DNA from: Thermoleophilia bacterium UBA2241
GTDB lineage: Bacteria > Actinomycetota > Thermoleophilia > UBA2241
Assembly: GCA_002347645.1 (NCBI GenBank)
Contig: DDYF01000019.1
Coordinates: forward strand, 1-64,000
Direction: 5' to 3'
DNA: 64,000 nt
The translations under genes and the position numbers were made by a program. Below the pieces are notes generated by a model. That model was not told where the DNA came from, did no database searches, and saw only the letters and a program-made list of their open reading frames with translations. Positions 15,472 through 22,737 of the stretch are shown here, in pieces; the stretch's first letter is position 1, and each line of letters opens with the position of its first letter.

Positions 15472-15906
15472 TCAGGTGCGACCAGAGCGACGCACCGACA
15501 GCGCGTCCGGGTCGGGGCGCGCGTCGTGCCGCGTGAAGCGGCCGCGGCGTACGTCCTCCTTCACGCCGGCCCCGGACAGCGGGGCGGGCGCGTGCGCACG
15601 CCCGAACTCGCCGGATTCGACGTAGTCGCGGAACACGACGAGGTCGTGCGAGGCCTTGTGCTCGAGCAGCGGGACGCCGCCCTCGCCGAGTGCATCGTCG
15701 GCGGGGATGGTCACGATCACACGCGTGCAGCCCTCGCTCACCGGCTCGAAGCCCACGAACTCGCCGCGCACCGGGTCGACGCAGGCGAGCTCGTCGCAGG
15801 CGAGCTTGCGGCGGCCGACGAGGACGGAGTCGATGAACTGTGCCCAGGCGGCGGCGACCTCAGTACGTGGCCCAGCGACATCTATCGACGTCCTTACAGT
15901 GGCCAC
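15472..15906 (-). CDS. SRPBCC-like (polyketide cyclase/START-fold) protein
   Basis: A 144-residue protein beginning MATVRTSIDVAGPRTEVAAAW, the usual first strand and helix of SRPBCC proteins. Later it has VRGEFVGFEPVSEGCTRVIV and a helix with LEHKASHDLVVFRDYVESG. The fold binds hydrophobic ligands in a deep pocket. The C terminus is basic and probably disordered. GTG at 15906 is preferred: GAGAGGAGA lies 7 nt upstream. No ligand can be assigned. A divergent channel gene begins about 150 bp away. Confidence 0.6.
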   Translation of the reverse strand: MATVRTSIDVAGPRTEVAAAWAQFIDSVLVGRRKLACDELACVDPVRGEFVGFEPVSEGCTRVIVTIPADDALGEGGVPLLEHKASHDLVVFRDYVESGEFGRAHAPAPLSGAGVKEDVRRGRFTRHDARPDPDALSVRRSGRT

Positions 15907-16058
15907 GATGTCTCCTCTCGAAATGATACAGGAGCGTGATAGTCCGGTACGTACCCGGGTCGCGTCCCTGGCAACCGCGCGGCGCTGGGGCAGAGAATGT
16001 CGCCGCCGGTGTAGGATGGCGCATCCGCCGGGCGCGTCGTGACGAGAGGCAGGCAGAG

Positions 16059-16826
16059 GTGACGAGGGCAGCCGATCGAGGTGTCGTGCGGCGCTTCAAC
16101 GACAGCTACGGCCTGGTCTTCCTCATGATCGTCGCCACGCTGCTGACGACGGCGGCGATCGGCGATTCCGCGTGGGCGCGGGCGCTCACGTCGGGGCTCA
16201 TGGGCGTGACGCTCCTTCTCACGCTGCATGCGTCCGACGTCAGCCCGCGCGTCCAGCGCGCCGTCGCCGTCCTCGTGATCGCCGGCGTCGCCGTCGCCGT
16301 GGCGTCCGCGTTCACCGGCGAGGACGACGCGCGCCGCGGACTGTCGACGGCGGTCGGCGTGCTCTTCGTGCTCGTCGCGCCCGTCGCCATCGCGCGCCGT
16401 CTCAGATCGCATGCCGAGATCACCATGAGGACGATCATGGGGGCGGTCTGCATCTACCTGTTCATCGGCCTGTTCTTCGCGATGACGTACCACGTCGTGG
16501 AGCTCGCTGGCGACGAGCCGTTCTTCGTCCAGGTGGATCAGGGTGGGGCCGTCGACTTCGTCTACTTCAGCTACGTGACGCAGGCGACCGTCGGCTACGG
16601 TGACCTCACGCCCGCCACTGACCTGGGGCGGATGCTCGCCGTCACCGAGGCCCTCGTCGGGCAGGTCTACCTCGTCACCGTCGTCGCCCTGCTCGTGGGG
16701 AACCTCGGCCGGGCCCGCCGGACGACGCGCCTGGTCGGGGCCGGCGAGCAGTCGGGTCGCGTCGAGGGCGGTGACGCTCCGCCCCCCGCCGGGCCTTCCG
16801 GGGCGCCTGTCTCCAGGGATGACTGA
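16059..16826 (+). CDS. Two-pore-helix potassium channel family protein
   Basis: A 255-residue membrane protein with about four N-terminal hydrophobic helices and then a complete ion-channel unit: helix IMGAVCIYLFIGLFFAMTYHV, pore loop with the potassium selectivity filter TVGYGDLTP, and a last helix (YLVTVVALLVG). No RCK/TrkA-N domain follows; a short polar tail ends the protein. GTG at 16059 follows a purine-rich GAGAGGCAGAG; a longer in-frame start at 15936 lacks such a site and would add a non-membrane segment. The last 8 bp overlap the next gene, so the two are probably co-translated. Confidence 0.85.
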   Translation: MTRAADRGVVRRFNDSYGLVFLMIVATLLTTAAIGDSAWARALTSGLMGVTLLLTLHASDVSPRVQRAVAVLVIAGVAVAVASAFTGEDDARRGLSTAVGVLFVLVAPVAIARRLRSHAEITMRTIMGAVCIYLFIGLFFAMTYHVVELAGDEPFFVQVDQGGAVDFVYFSYVTQATVGYGDLTPATDLGRMLAVTEALVGQVYLVTVVALLVGNLGRARRTTRLVGAGEQSGRVEGGDAPPPAGPSGAPVSRDD

Positions 16827-17601
16827 GCCGCTCCCGCCGGGCGTCGCGCGGCTCACGTACGTCGGCCACGGCACCGTTCTCATCGAGACCGGCGGCGCAC
16901 GCATCCTCACCGACCCCTTGCTGCGCCGGCGCATGGGCCCGCTCTTCCGGCGCGGCCCGCTGCCCGACCCGGCGCTGCTCGCCGATCTCGACGCGGTGCT
17001 GATCTCGCACCTGCACATCGATCACCTGGACGCACCGTCCCTGCGCCGGCTGGACCCGGGGACGCCGGTGGTGGTCCCCACCCACGGCGCTCGTCTGCTG
17101 CGCCAGATCGGCTTCAGCGATGTGCGCACTCTGCGGCCCCGCGACACGAGTGAGGTGGGCGGCCTTCGCGTCGAGGCGACCGCCTCGTGGCACCGCGGCA
17201 AGCGCTACCCCATGACGCAGGCCGGCGACGCCCTCGGTTATCTCGTGGGCGACGGCCCGACGTTCTACTTCGCCGGGGACACCGGCCTGTTCCCGGGTCT
17301 CAGCAGCCTCGCCGGGCGCGTCGACGTCGCGCTGCTGCCGATCTCCGGCTGGGGCACGACGCTCCCGGGCGACCATCTCGACCCGCTCGGGGCGGCCAAG
17401 GCGCTCGCCTCCGTGCGCCCGGCGATCGCGGTGCCGATCCACTGGGGGGTGTACTACCCTCCGGGGATGCTGGCGGTCTACCGCGACCACGACGTGAAGC
17501 CGCCGCGCAAGTTCTCCCGCTATGCGGCGATGGTGGCGCCGGAGGTCGAGGTCCGCGTGCTGCAGCCGGGGGAGAGTACCGTGATCGCGCCCGCCTCCTG
17601 A
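16819..17601 (+). CDS. MBL-fold metallo-hydrolase (UlaG/NAPE-PLD-like)
   Basis: A 260-residue metallo-beta-lactamase fold protein. Metal-site motifs: HLHIDHLD (HxHxDH), GDTG, and a C-terminal IHWG. The N-terminal strand pair ARLTYVGHGTVLIETGG is typical of the UlaG / N-acyl-phosphatidylethanolamine phospholipase D-like branch, whose members act on lactones, phosphodiesters or lipids. ATG at 16819 overlaps the channel gene's end. No signal peptide is visible. A metabolic link to potassium transport is not obvious, so the pairing may simply be an operon of convenience. Confidence 0.85.
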   Translation: MTEPLPPGVARLTYVGHGTVLIETGGARILTDPLLRRRMGPLFRRGPLPDPALLADLDAVLISHLHIDHLDAPSLRRLDPGTPVVVPTHGARLLRQIGFSDVRTLRPRDTSEVGGLRVEATASWHRGKRYPMTQAGDALGYLVGDGPTFYFAGDTGLFPGLSSLAGRVDVALLPISGWGTTLPGDHLDPLGAAKALASVRPAIAVPIHWGVYYPPGMLAVYRDHDVKPPRKFSRYAAMVAPEVEVRVLQPGESTVIAPAS

Positions 17602-17739
17602 GCCCCGCCCGGCGCGCGCCGGCCGGCCCTCGTCCGTCCGCCTTCCTGGCCCCGCGGCCGCGTCGGCACGCGCCTCTCAGGCGGCGTCACTCGCGGGCAG
17701 GTTGCGGCGCGCCCCCTTCTGCGGATACTCAGAGGTGAG

Positions 17740-18567
17740 ATGCTCGTCATGCCCCCCATCGCCGTGACCCTGCTCGCCGACGGCAAGCGCCCGCTCGTCT
17801 TCCTGCTCATCGGTTTCCTGTGCGCGTTCGCCTTCATCCGCTTCAACACCCGCGTTATGCGCGCGCAGAAGCGCTGGTGGTTCCATGGCGGCATTCGCAC
17901 GTCGGGTGTCCACATCCACCACGCCGTGTTCGGCGTCGTCGCCATGTTCGTGGCGGGCATCATCGTCTTCGCGCTGCGCCCCGGCGAGGGCTGGCTCGAG
18001 GTGCTCGCCCTCGCCTTCGGCGTCGGCGCTGCGCTCACGCTCGACGAGTTCGCGCTCCTGGTGCACCTCGAAGACGTCTACTGGGAGGAGGCGGGGCGCA
18101 AGTCGATCGACGCGGTCATCCTCGGCGTCACCTTCGCGGCGCTCTTTCTCACGAACGTGGTGCCGCTGGGCATCGAGCAGGCGAACGACCTGGATTCCTC
18201 GTCCCGCTGGGCCGCCTTTGTCGTCGTCGCGTTCAACGTCGGCTTCGTGATCGTCTGCTACCTCAAGGGCAAGCTGTGGGTCGGCACCGTGGGCATCTTC
18301 GTGCCCTTCGTGGCGGTCGTCGGCGCGTGGCGACTGGCGAAGCCCGGTTCGCCCTGGGCTCACAGCAGGTACGCGGGCGACCCGGCCAAGCTCGAGCGCG
18401 CCCGTCGCCGCGACGCGACCGTCCACCAGGTGTGGGCGCGGCGCAAGCACCGGCTGTGGGACGTCATCGGGGGCCGGCCGCACATCCATCTGCCTCACCA
18501 GATCGAGGAGCGCCTGCACCTTCACGAGGACGGGAGCGACGAGGGCGCGGGGCCCCGGGCCGACTGA
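17740..18567 (+). CDS. Conserved actinobacterial integral membrane protein
   Basis: A 275-residue protein with about six hydrophobic helices in residues 15-205 and a basic, His-rich cytoplasmic tail (HIHLPHQIEERLHLHED). Conserved-looking motifs are RFNTRVMRAQ, SGVHIHHAVFG and LTLDEFALLVHLEDVYW; the HIHH and DEFAxxxHLEDVYW groups are familiar from uncharacterised membrane proteins of many Actinobacteria. Clustered His, Asp and Glu at the membrane surface suggest a metal site or catalysis in the membrane, but no function is established. ATG at 17740 has AGAGGTGAG immediately upstream. Confidence 0.7.
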   Translation: MLVMPPIAVTLLADGKRPLVFLLIGFLCAFAFIRFNTRVMRAQKRWWFHGGIRTSGVHIHHAVFGVVAMFVAGIIVFALRPGEGWLEVLALAFGVGAALTLDEFALLVHLEDVYWEEAGRKSIDAVILGVTFAALFLTNVVPLGIEQANDLDSSSRWAAFVVVAFNVGFVIVCYLKGKLWVGTVGIFVPFVAVVGAWRLAKPGSPWAHSRYAGDPAKLERARRRDATVHQVWARRKHRLWDVIGGRPHIHLPHQIEERLHLHEDGSDEGAGPRAD

Positions 18568-18605
18568 GTCCACGTTCGGCGCCTGTCGGTCCCCGCGACG
18601 CTCGG

Positions 18606-18643
18606 CCGCGCTGCCGCTGCTCAGCCGCGCTGTCGCTGCTCAG
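18606..18643. repeat. 19-bp tandem repeat, two copies
   Basis: CCGCGCTGCCGCTGCTCAG (18606-18624) is followed directly by a copy differing only at one C/T (18625-18643), and a third copy starts but decays (CCGCGCGG). The second unit contains the stop codon of the holin-family gene. Confidence 0.8.
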
Positions 18644-19032
18644 CCGCGCGGCCTGCGCTGCTCCCGAACGCTCTTGAAGACGAAGAGCGGCAAGAGGAGG
18701 GCGGCGATCACCGCGCCCAGCCAGACGATCAGGGTGCCGACGGTCCAGGCGGTGACCCCGTCGATGACGAGTCCGTCGGTGATGATGGTCGTGACGACGA
18801 GGCCGAGGAACGTGGTCACCAGAGCCACGCCGCCCCTGAGGATCGGCGCGTACGTGAGCGAGATCTTGAGGACCAGCGGGTCGAGCACGACCTCGACGAC
18901 GGTGAAGATGATCACCGCCCAGACGAACGCGGTGCCGCTGATGGAGAAGCGGTCCAACAACAACGCGGCGACGATCAGGCCGACCGCGTTCGCCAGCAGG
19001 CGCAGGACGATGGACGCGAGGAATCTCAGCAC
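18640..19032 (-). CDS. Phage holin family (4-TM, superfamily IV) membrane protein
   Basis: A 130-residue protein with four closely spaced transmembrane helices, starting VLRFLASIVLRLLANAVGLIVAALLLD and ending with a short basic tail, as in the mycobacterial '4TM phage holin' family (PF04020-like). Despite the name these are chromosomal membrane proteins of unknown role. GTG at 19032 is preferred because GGGAG lies 8 nt upstream; a GTG at 19086 would overlap the previous gene by 32 bp. It sits 22 bp after a large membrane protein gene and is probably in its operon. Its stop codon lies in a 19-bp tandem repeat. Confidence 0.75.
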   Translation of the reverse strand: MLRFLASIVLRLLANAVGLIVAALLLDRFSISGTAFVWAVIIFTVVEVVLDPLVLKISLTYAPILRGGVALVTTFLGLVVTTIITDGLVIDGVTAWTVGTLIVWLGAVIAALLLPLFVFKSVREQRRPRG

Positions 19033-19054
19033 AGGACCGCTCCCTTCCGCTTGC

Positions 19055-20392
19055 TCATGACGCGTCTCCCGTACCTTGTACGTCACGGGCGCCCGCCAAC
19101 CTCCACAGGGCCAGCTCGTACGCGGCGGCGAGGGCCAGGACCAGGATCGTCAGCCCCCAGCTCGAGGTCGTGAACAGAAGAGCTGCCACGGCGACTATCA
19201 CGCCGCCTGCCCGCGCGGCGTCGGAGTGCCTCACCAGCCACTCACGTGCCGGTGCCCGGGCGGCGACGAGATCACCGGCGGCCCCGGCCGCCGCCGCGGC
19301 ACGGCCGCGCGCGGCGACGAACCAGCTCCGCTTCCCCGCGAGGAACGCCGTCACGGTCACGAGCGCGCCGGCGACGACGAGCCAGATCAGCAGGTCGAGG
19401 AGGTTCCCGGCGGCCGACTCGAGCAGGACGCGAGCGATGCTGAAGCCGTCGCGGCCGCTGACACTCTCGATGACGGCGTCGCTCAGACGCTGCACGGCGA
19501 CCCTGGCGAGGACGACGGCGACGAGTGTGCCGAGTCCGAGCTGGATGAGCGTCCTCAGGCGTCGTCGCGAGAACAGCAGCGCCGCGGCGATCAGCAGGAC
19601 GGTGACGACGAGGACGGCGACGACACCCGCCTTGAACACGCGCACGGCCTGCTGCGCCTGCGTGACCTGGTCGCCTTCGAAGAGGACGACGGTACCGAAG
19701 TCCTCAGGCAGCGAGCGGCCGGTCACCGCCGTGATCTGTGCGCGCATCTCCTCGGCGGAGGCTTCGGGGTCGATCCGAGGGACGTCGATCCGCTCGTCGA
19801 GCGCCCCGGGGAGGACCTCCTCGACCAGTTCCATCGCCCTGGCGACGAGCGGCACCAGATCGAGCTGCACCTCATCGCCCTCGAGCTGGATGTAGGTACT
19901 GTCTCCCTCCAGCACGGCGATGAGGCGTTCGTGGGCGACGGCGTTGAGCTTGAGCCAGAGGTCGTAGGTCTCCGGCCGGTTCAGTCGCTCCTCCATGCGC
20001 TTCTGTACGAAGTCGCGTGCGGCGTCGGTGATCGCGGGGACGAGGAACTGGGCGCGGGGTGGAAGGGCCTCCGCCACGCGCGCCTCGAGGTCGGTGGCAT
20101 CGGTCGCCCGGTCGGTCACGTACACGCTGAGGTCACGCGCGACCTGCGGGTCCTTGAGGACGGGGCCGACCGTCTCGACCCAGCGGTCTGTGTCGAAGAG
20201 CAGAGTGTGGGTCCAGAGCGACACGGCGCTGGCCAGCACGCCGACGGACGCGAGGACGACGAGCAGCATGACCATCGAGCGCCGCAGGCGGGTTCCGGAG
20301 CCGGGCGACTGGGGAGAGATCCGGGAACGAAACCGGGTGACGAAGCCGTCCGCCTCGCCGGCCGGCGGAGTTGCCGGTCCTGCCTCGCGCAT
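19055..20392 (-). CDS. Conserved integral membrane protein (actinobacterial type)
   Basis: A 445-residue protein. After a polar N terminus comes a transmembrane helix (about 40-62), then a ~190-residue outer domain with VSLWTHTLLFDTDRWVETVGPVLKDPQVARDLS. Four more hydrophobic segments follow, with basic RRRLR after the second. The 'TLFDTDxFVxxVxPLxxxPxVxxAL' type of outer-domain start is common in actinobacterial membrane proteins of unknown role. ATG at 20392 is used. It is first of a probable two-gene unit with the holin-family protein; a TAGACT -10-like word lies at 20434-20429. No catalytic motif is recognisable. Confidence 0.7.
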   Translation of the reverse strand: MREAGPATPPAGEADGFVTRFRSRISPQSPGSGTRLRRSMVMLLVVLASVGVLASAVSLWTHTLLFDTDRWVETVGPVLKDPQVARDLSVYVTDRATDATDLEARVAEALPPRAQFLVPAITDAARDFVQKRMEERLNRPETYDLWLKLNAVAHERLIAVLEGDSTYIQLEGDEVQLDLVPLVARAMELVEEVLPGALDERIDVPRIDPEASAEEMRAQITAVTGRSLPEDFGTVVLFEGDQVTQAQQAVRVFKAGVVAVLVVTVLLIAAALLFSRRRLRTLIQLGLGTLVAVVLARVAVQRLSDAVIESVSGRDGFSIARVLLESAAGNLLDLLIWLVVAGALVTVTAFLAGKRSWFVAARGRAAAAAGAAGDLVAARAPAREWLVRHSDAARAGGVIVAVAALLFTTSSWGLTILVLALAAAYELALWRLAGARDVQGTGDAS

Positions 20393-20572
20393 CCCTGCCT
20401 CCGCGACGTGGGCTGCCGTGCCGGGCCAAGTCTACCCCCAGGCCACGTCGACATCACTCGTACCGTCGTGCGCAGGGGGGCGACGGCAACAGATGCCGAC
20501 GGTGGACGGCCTGAACCGCCACGACGAGCGGACGGGGAGTGAAGAGCGGCGATGGGTCGCCGAGGCTGCGGG

Positions 20573-21865
20573 TCAGTGCGTCTGCGAGCCGCCCGTGGCG
20601 CCCTCGCCAGCAGTGCCGCCGCCCGTCTCGCTGCCACCTGCCCCGGTGCCACTCGGATCAGCGCCCGCGCCGGACGTGGAGTTCGAGCCGTGCTCCCGGG
20701 AACGCTCGTCGCCGGCGCGCTCGCCCGACCCCTCGCCTCGGCTGCCGTCGGAGCTCGTACCGATGCGCGCGCCGTCACTGCTGTGAGAGGCCTCGCCGGA
20801 TGGCCGGCCGTCTCCGGCGTGCGCCTCTCGTCTCGCGTGCGCGTCGGTGGGACGCACGCCACCCTCGCGGACCATGCCGTCCGCCGCCGCGCGGCCGCGC
20901 TCACCGCTGTGCCCGCCCTGCGCGGCCAGGGCGGCGTGCGTGCGCGGGCGGCTGGTGTCGTGCAGGGCGGTCTGGTCGTGGTCGCTGGCGGCTGTCGCTG
21001 AGGCGATTGCGTCGACGTGCCCGCGAACGGGGGCGGCATCGTGCGTGTGGTAGGCCGCAATACCCCCGCCCGTGACCGCCGTTGCGGCGATCGCCACGAC
21101 GGCCGCCTTGGTGCCGAGCGCGCCGGCCAGCTTGGCGATGCCGGCGGCGACCGGCGTCGCCGTCGCCGCGGCGGGGGCGAGCGGTGCCGCCGCCACCGGC
21201 AGCGTCGAGAGCGGGCCGGCGAGCGGGGCCAGGAAGGCGGGCGGCCCGGCAAGCCCGACCGGGAGCGGCAGCGCGGGCAGCCATACCGCGAGTCCGGCGA
21301 CGGGCAGTCCGGCGCCGAGCGTAGGAGCTACCTCGCGGTAGCGCTTCTCGAAGGCGCCACGAGCGCGGAACAGGAGCACGGCCACCGTGCTCCGGGCGAT
21401 GCCCATGACGTCCGCGATCTCAGCGTTGCCGAGGCCGTGGAGGTCTTTGAGGACGAGGGCGGTGCGGTAGCGGGGGTTCAGGCGTCCCAACGCCTTCTCG
21501 ACGGCGGCCGCAGTGGCCGCCTGTTCGAAGGTGTCGGTCACGGCGGCCTCGCGACCGGTCGTGAGCTCGACCGGGGCGGTCTTGCGGCGTCGCAGATGGT
21601 CGTAGCAGGCGTTCACGGTCGTCTTGAACACCCAAGCCTCCGGACGGAGCTGTTCGGTCTTGCCGGGGAGGTGGCGGAAGGCACGCAGGAAGACCTCCTG
21701 CGCGATGTCTTCGGCATCACCGCGATCACCGACGATGCGCGCGGCGAGGTTGTACACGTCGCCGCGGAGCTGGACGTACAGCTCCTCGAAGGCGTGCGTG
21801 TCGCCACGCCGCAGGGCGTCCGCCGTGGACTCGGCCAGGCGCTGCGGTCTGGGAGGTGCCGTCAT
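20573..21865 (-). CDS. ECF sigma factor with C-terminal membrane anchor and long tail
   Basis: A 430-residue protein. Residues 1-183 form an ECF sigma factor: region 2 with DAEDIAQEVFLRAFRHLPG and PEAWVFKTTVNACYDHLRRR, region 4 with LNPRYRTALVLKDLHGLGNAEIADVMG. A Pro/Ala/Leu-rich linker leads to a hydrophobic helix (about 260-283, AAVVAIAATAVTGGGIAAYH). A ~145-residue Ser/Gly/His-rich tail with no recognisable domain follows. The simplest topology is a membrane-tethered sigma factor with an extracytoplasmic tail, released by proteolysis. ATG at 21865 is preferred over GTG 21880 because GAAGGAAG precedes it by 7 nt. The upstream secreted-protein gene and hairpin may belong to the same circuit. 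Confidence 0.85.
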   Translation of the reverse strand: MTAPPRPQRLAESTADALRRGDTHAFEELYVQLRGDVYNLAARIVGDRGDAEDIAQEVFLRAFRHLPGKTEQLRPEAWVFKTTVNACYDHLRRRKTAPVELTTGREAAVTDTFEQAATAAAVEKALGRLNPRYRTALVLKDLHGLGNAEIADVMGIARSTVAVLLFRARGAFEKRYREVAPTLGAGLPVAGLAVWLPALPLPVGLAGPPAFLAPLAGPLSTLPVAAAPLAPAAATATPVAAGIAKLAGALGTKAAVVAIAATAVTGGGIAAYHTHDAAPVRGHVDAIASATAASDHDQTALHDTSRPRTHAALAAQGGHSGERGRAAADGMVREGGVRPTDAHARREAHAGDGRPSGEASHSSDGARIGTSSDGSRGEGSGERAGDERSREHGSNSTSGAGADPSGTGAGGSETGGGTAGEGATGGSQTH

Positions 21866-21960
21866 CGGGTCTTCCTTCACGCCGGGGACCAGGATCCCAT
21901 GAACGAGGATCCCTCGTCAGTGTAGTGCCTTCGCGCTCATTTGCGAGCCGAAAGCGTTGT

Positions 21961-22013
21961 GCGGCGTGGCGACAAGCTCCGGACCTTGGGTCCGGCGCCC
22001 GTCGCCACGCCGC
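21961..22013 (-). promoter_or_regulatory. Long two-part RNA hairpin upstream of the sigma gene
   Basis: Outer arms GCGGCGTGGCGAC (21961-21973) and GTCGCCACGCCGC (22001-22013) are perfect 13-bp complements. An inner 7-bp stem CCGGACC/GGTCCGG (21979-21985, 21989-21995) has a TTG loop. It lies between the secreted-protein gene and the sigma gene. The 15-mer 21800-21814, in sigma codons 18-22, is identical to 22001-22015, so the arm at 21961-21973 could pair with either. It may be a terminator, an attenuator or both. Confidence 0.55.
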
Positions 22014-22056
22014 AGTGCTCTCACGTGTCGGCATCGCAACGCGAGCTGCGTGCGGG

Positions 22057-22524
22057 TCAGTTCCCGCCGCCATTGCCGCCGCCGCTGCCGTCGCAGTCGC
22101 CGCCGCCGTTCTGACCGCCGCCGTTACTGTCGCCCTCTCGACCGGCGTCGCCGTCATCCCATGCGTTCCCGGCGCGGGTCTGCGTCTGCTCCTGCGTGCA
22201 CTCCTCGTCCTGGGTGCGCTCTCGGGTCTGCGTCTGCTGCTGCGTGCAGTTCTGGTCCTGCGTGCACTCCTGCGCCTGCTCGCGGTCCCTCGTCCGGGCC
22301 CGCGTCTGCGCCTGGTCGCCGTCGCAGTCGCCGTCACGATCGCGGTCGCGGTCGCGGAGCTGCACGGGGGCCGCGGTGCCGTCGGTGGCCTCCGTCTGGC
22401 AGCTCCCGTCGCGCAGCTGGTCTTGGGCGCGGTCCTGCGTGCGCACTTGGTCGGCGCCGAACGCGACAGCGGCCGTGGCCAGCAGCGCCACGAGCACGAT
22501 GGCCAGGATCTTCACGATTCTCAC
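22057..22524 (-). CDS. Secreted low-complexity Gln/Thr/Arg/Cys-rich protein
   Basis: A 155-residue protein with a clear signal peptide (MRIVKILAIVLVALLATAAVAFGA). The mature part is repetitive: a charged DRDRDRDGDCDGD stretch, repeats built on CTQDQ, QTQTR and ERTQDEE with paired cysteines, then a Gly/Asn-rich tail. GTG at 22524 is chosen because GGAGGT is 7 nt upstream and the signal peptide starts there. I recognise no family. The repeats could make a disulfide-linked, highly soluble cell-surface or matrix protein. It lies upstream of the membrane-anchored ECF sigma gene on the same strand, and an ECF-like promoter precedes it. Confidence 0.7.
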   Translation of the reverse strand: MRIVKILAIVLVALLATAAVAFGADQVRTQDRAQDQLRDGSCQTEATDGTAAPVQLRDRDRDRDGDCDGDQAQTRARTRDREQAQECTQDQNCTQQQTQTRERTQDEECTQEQTQTRAGNAWDDGDAGREGDSNGGGQNGGGDCDGSGGGNGGGN

Positions 22525-22569
22525 GGGTGGGACCTCCTGCGTTTTCACATTGACGTTCTCACCTTTCAA

Positions 22570-22594
22570 GACGCAGCGGGACGCGTCTTGTTAC
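22570..22594 (-). promoter_or_regulatory. Possible ECF-type promoter with overlapping inverted repeat
   Basis: On the minus strand GTAAC (22594-22590), 16 bp, then CGTC (22573-22570) resembles ECF promoters (GGAAC-N16/17-CGTC). The perfect 8-bp inverted repeat CAAGACGC/GCGTCTTG (22567-22574, 22583-22590) spans the spacer. It precedes the secreted-protein gene and may be read by the sigma factor encoded next door. Confidence 0.35.
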
Positions 22595-22737
22595 ACCCGG
22601 TCTTGCTGGATCGCCCTGCGGATCGTGACGCGCACGTCTCAGGGCGCTTCAGGCGGCGGGGCGACCCTGTCGCCATTGACGGGGTGCGGAAGGGAGGGTG
22701 GTACACTGCGCGGCGTCGTCCGGGCCGGGAGGTACGC

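Noticed and set aside
21856..22737. In-frame 294-codon extension of the first aminotransferase
   Set aside because: It crosses the antisense secreted-protein gene, and a good ribosome-binding site marks the GTG at 22738.
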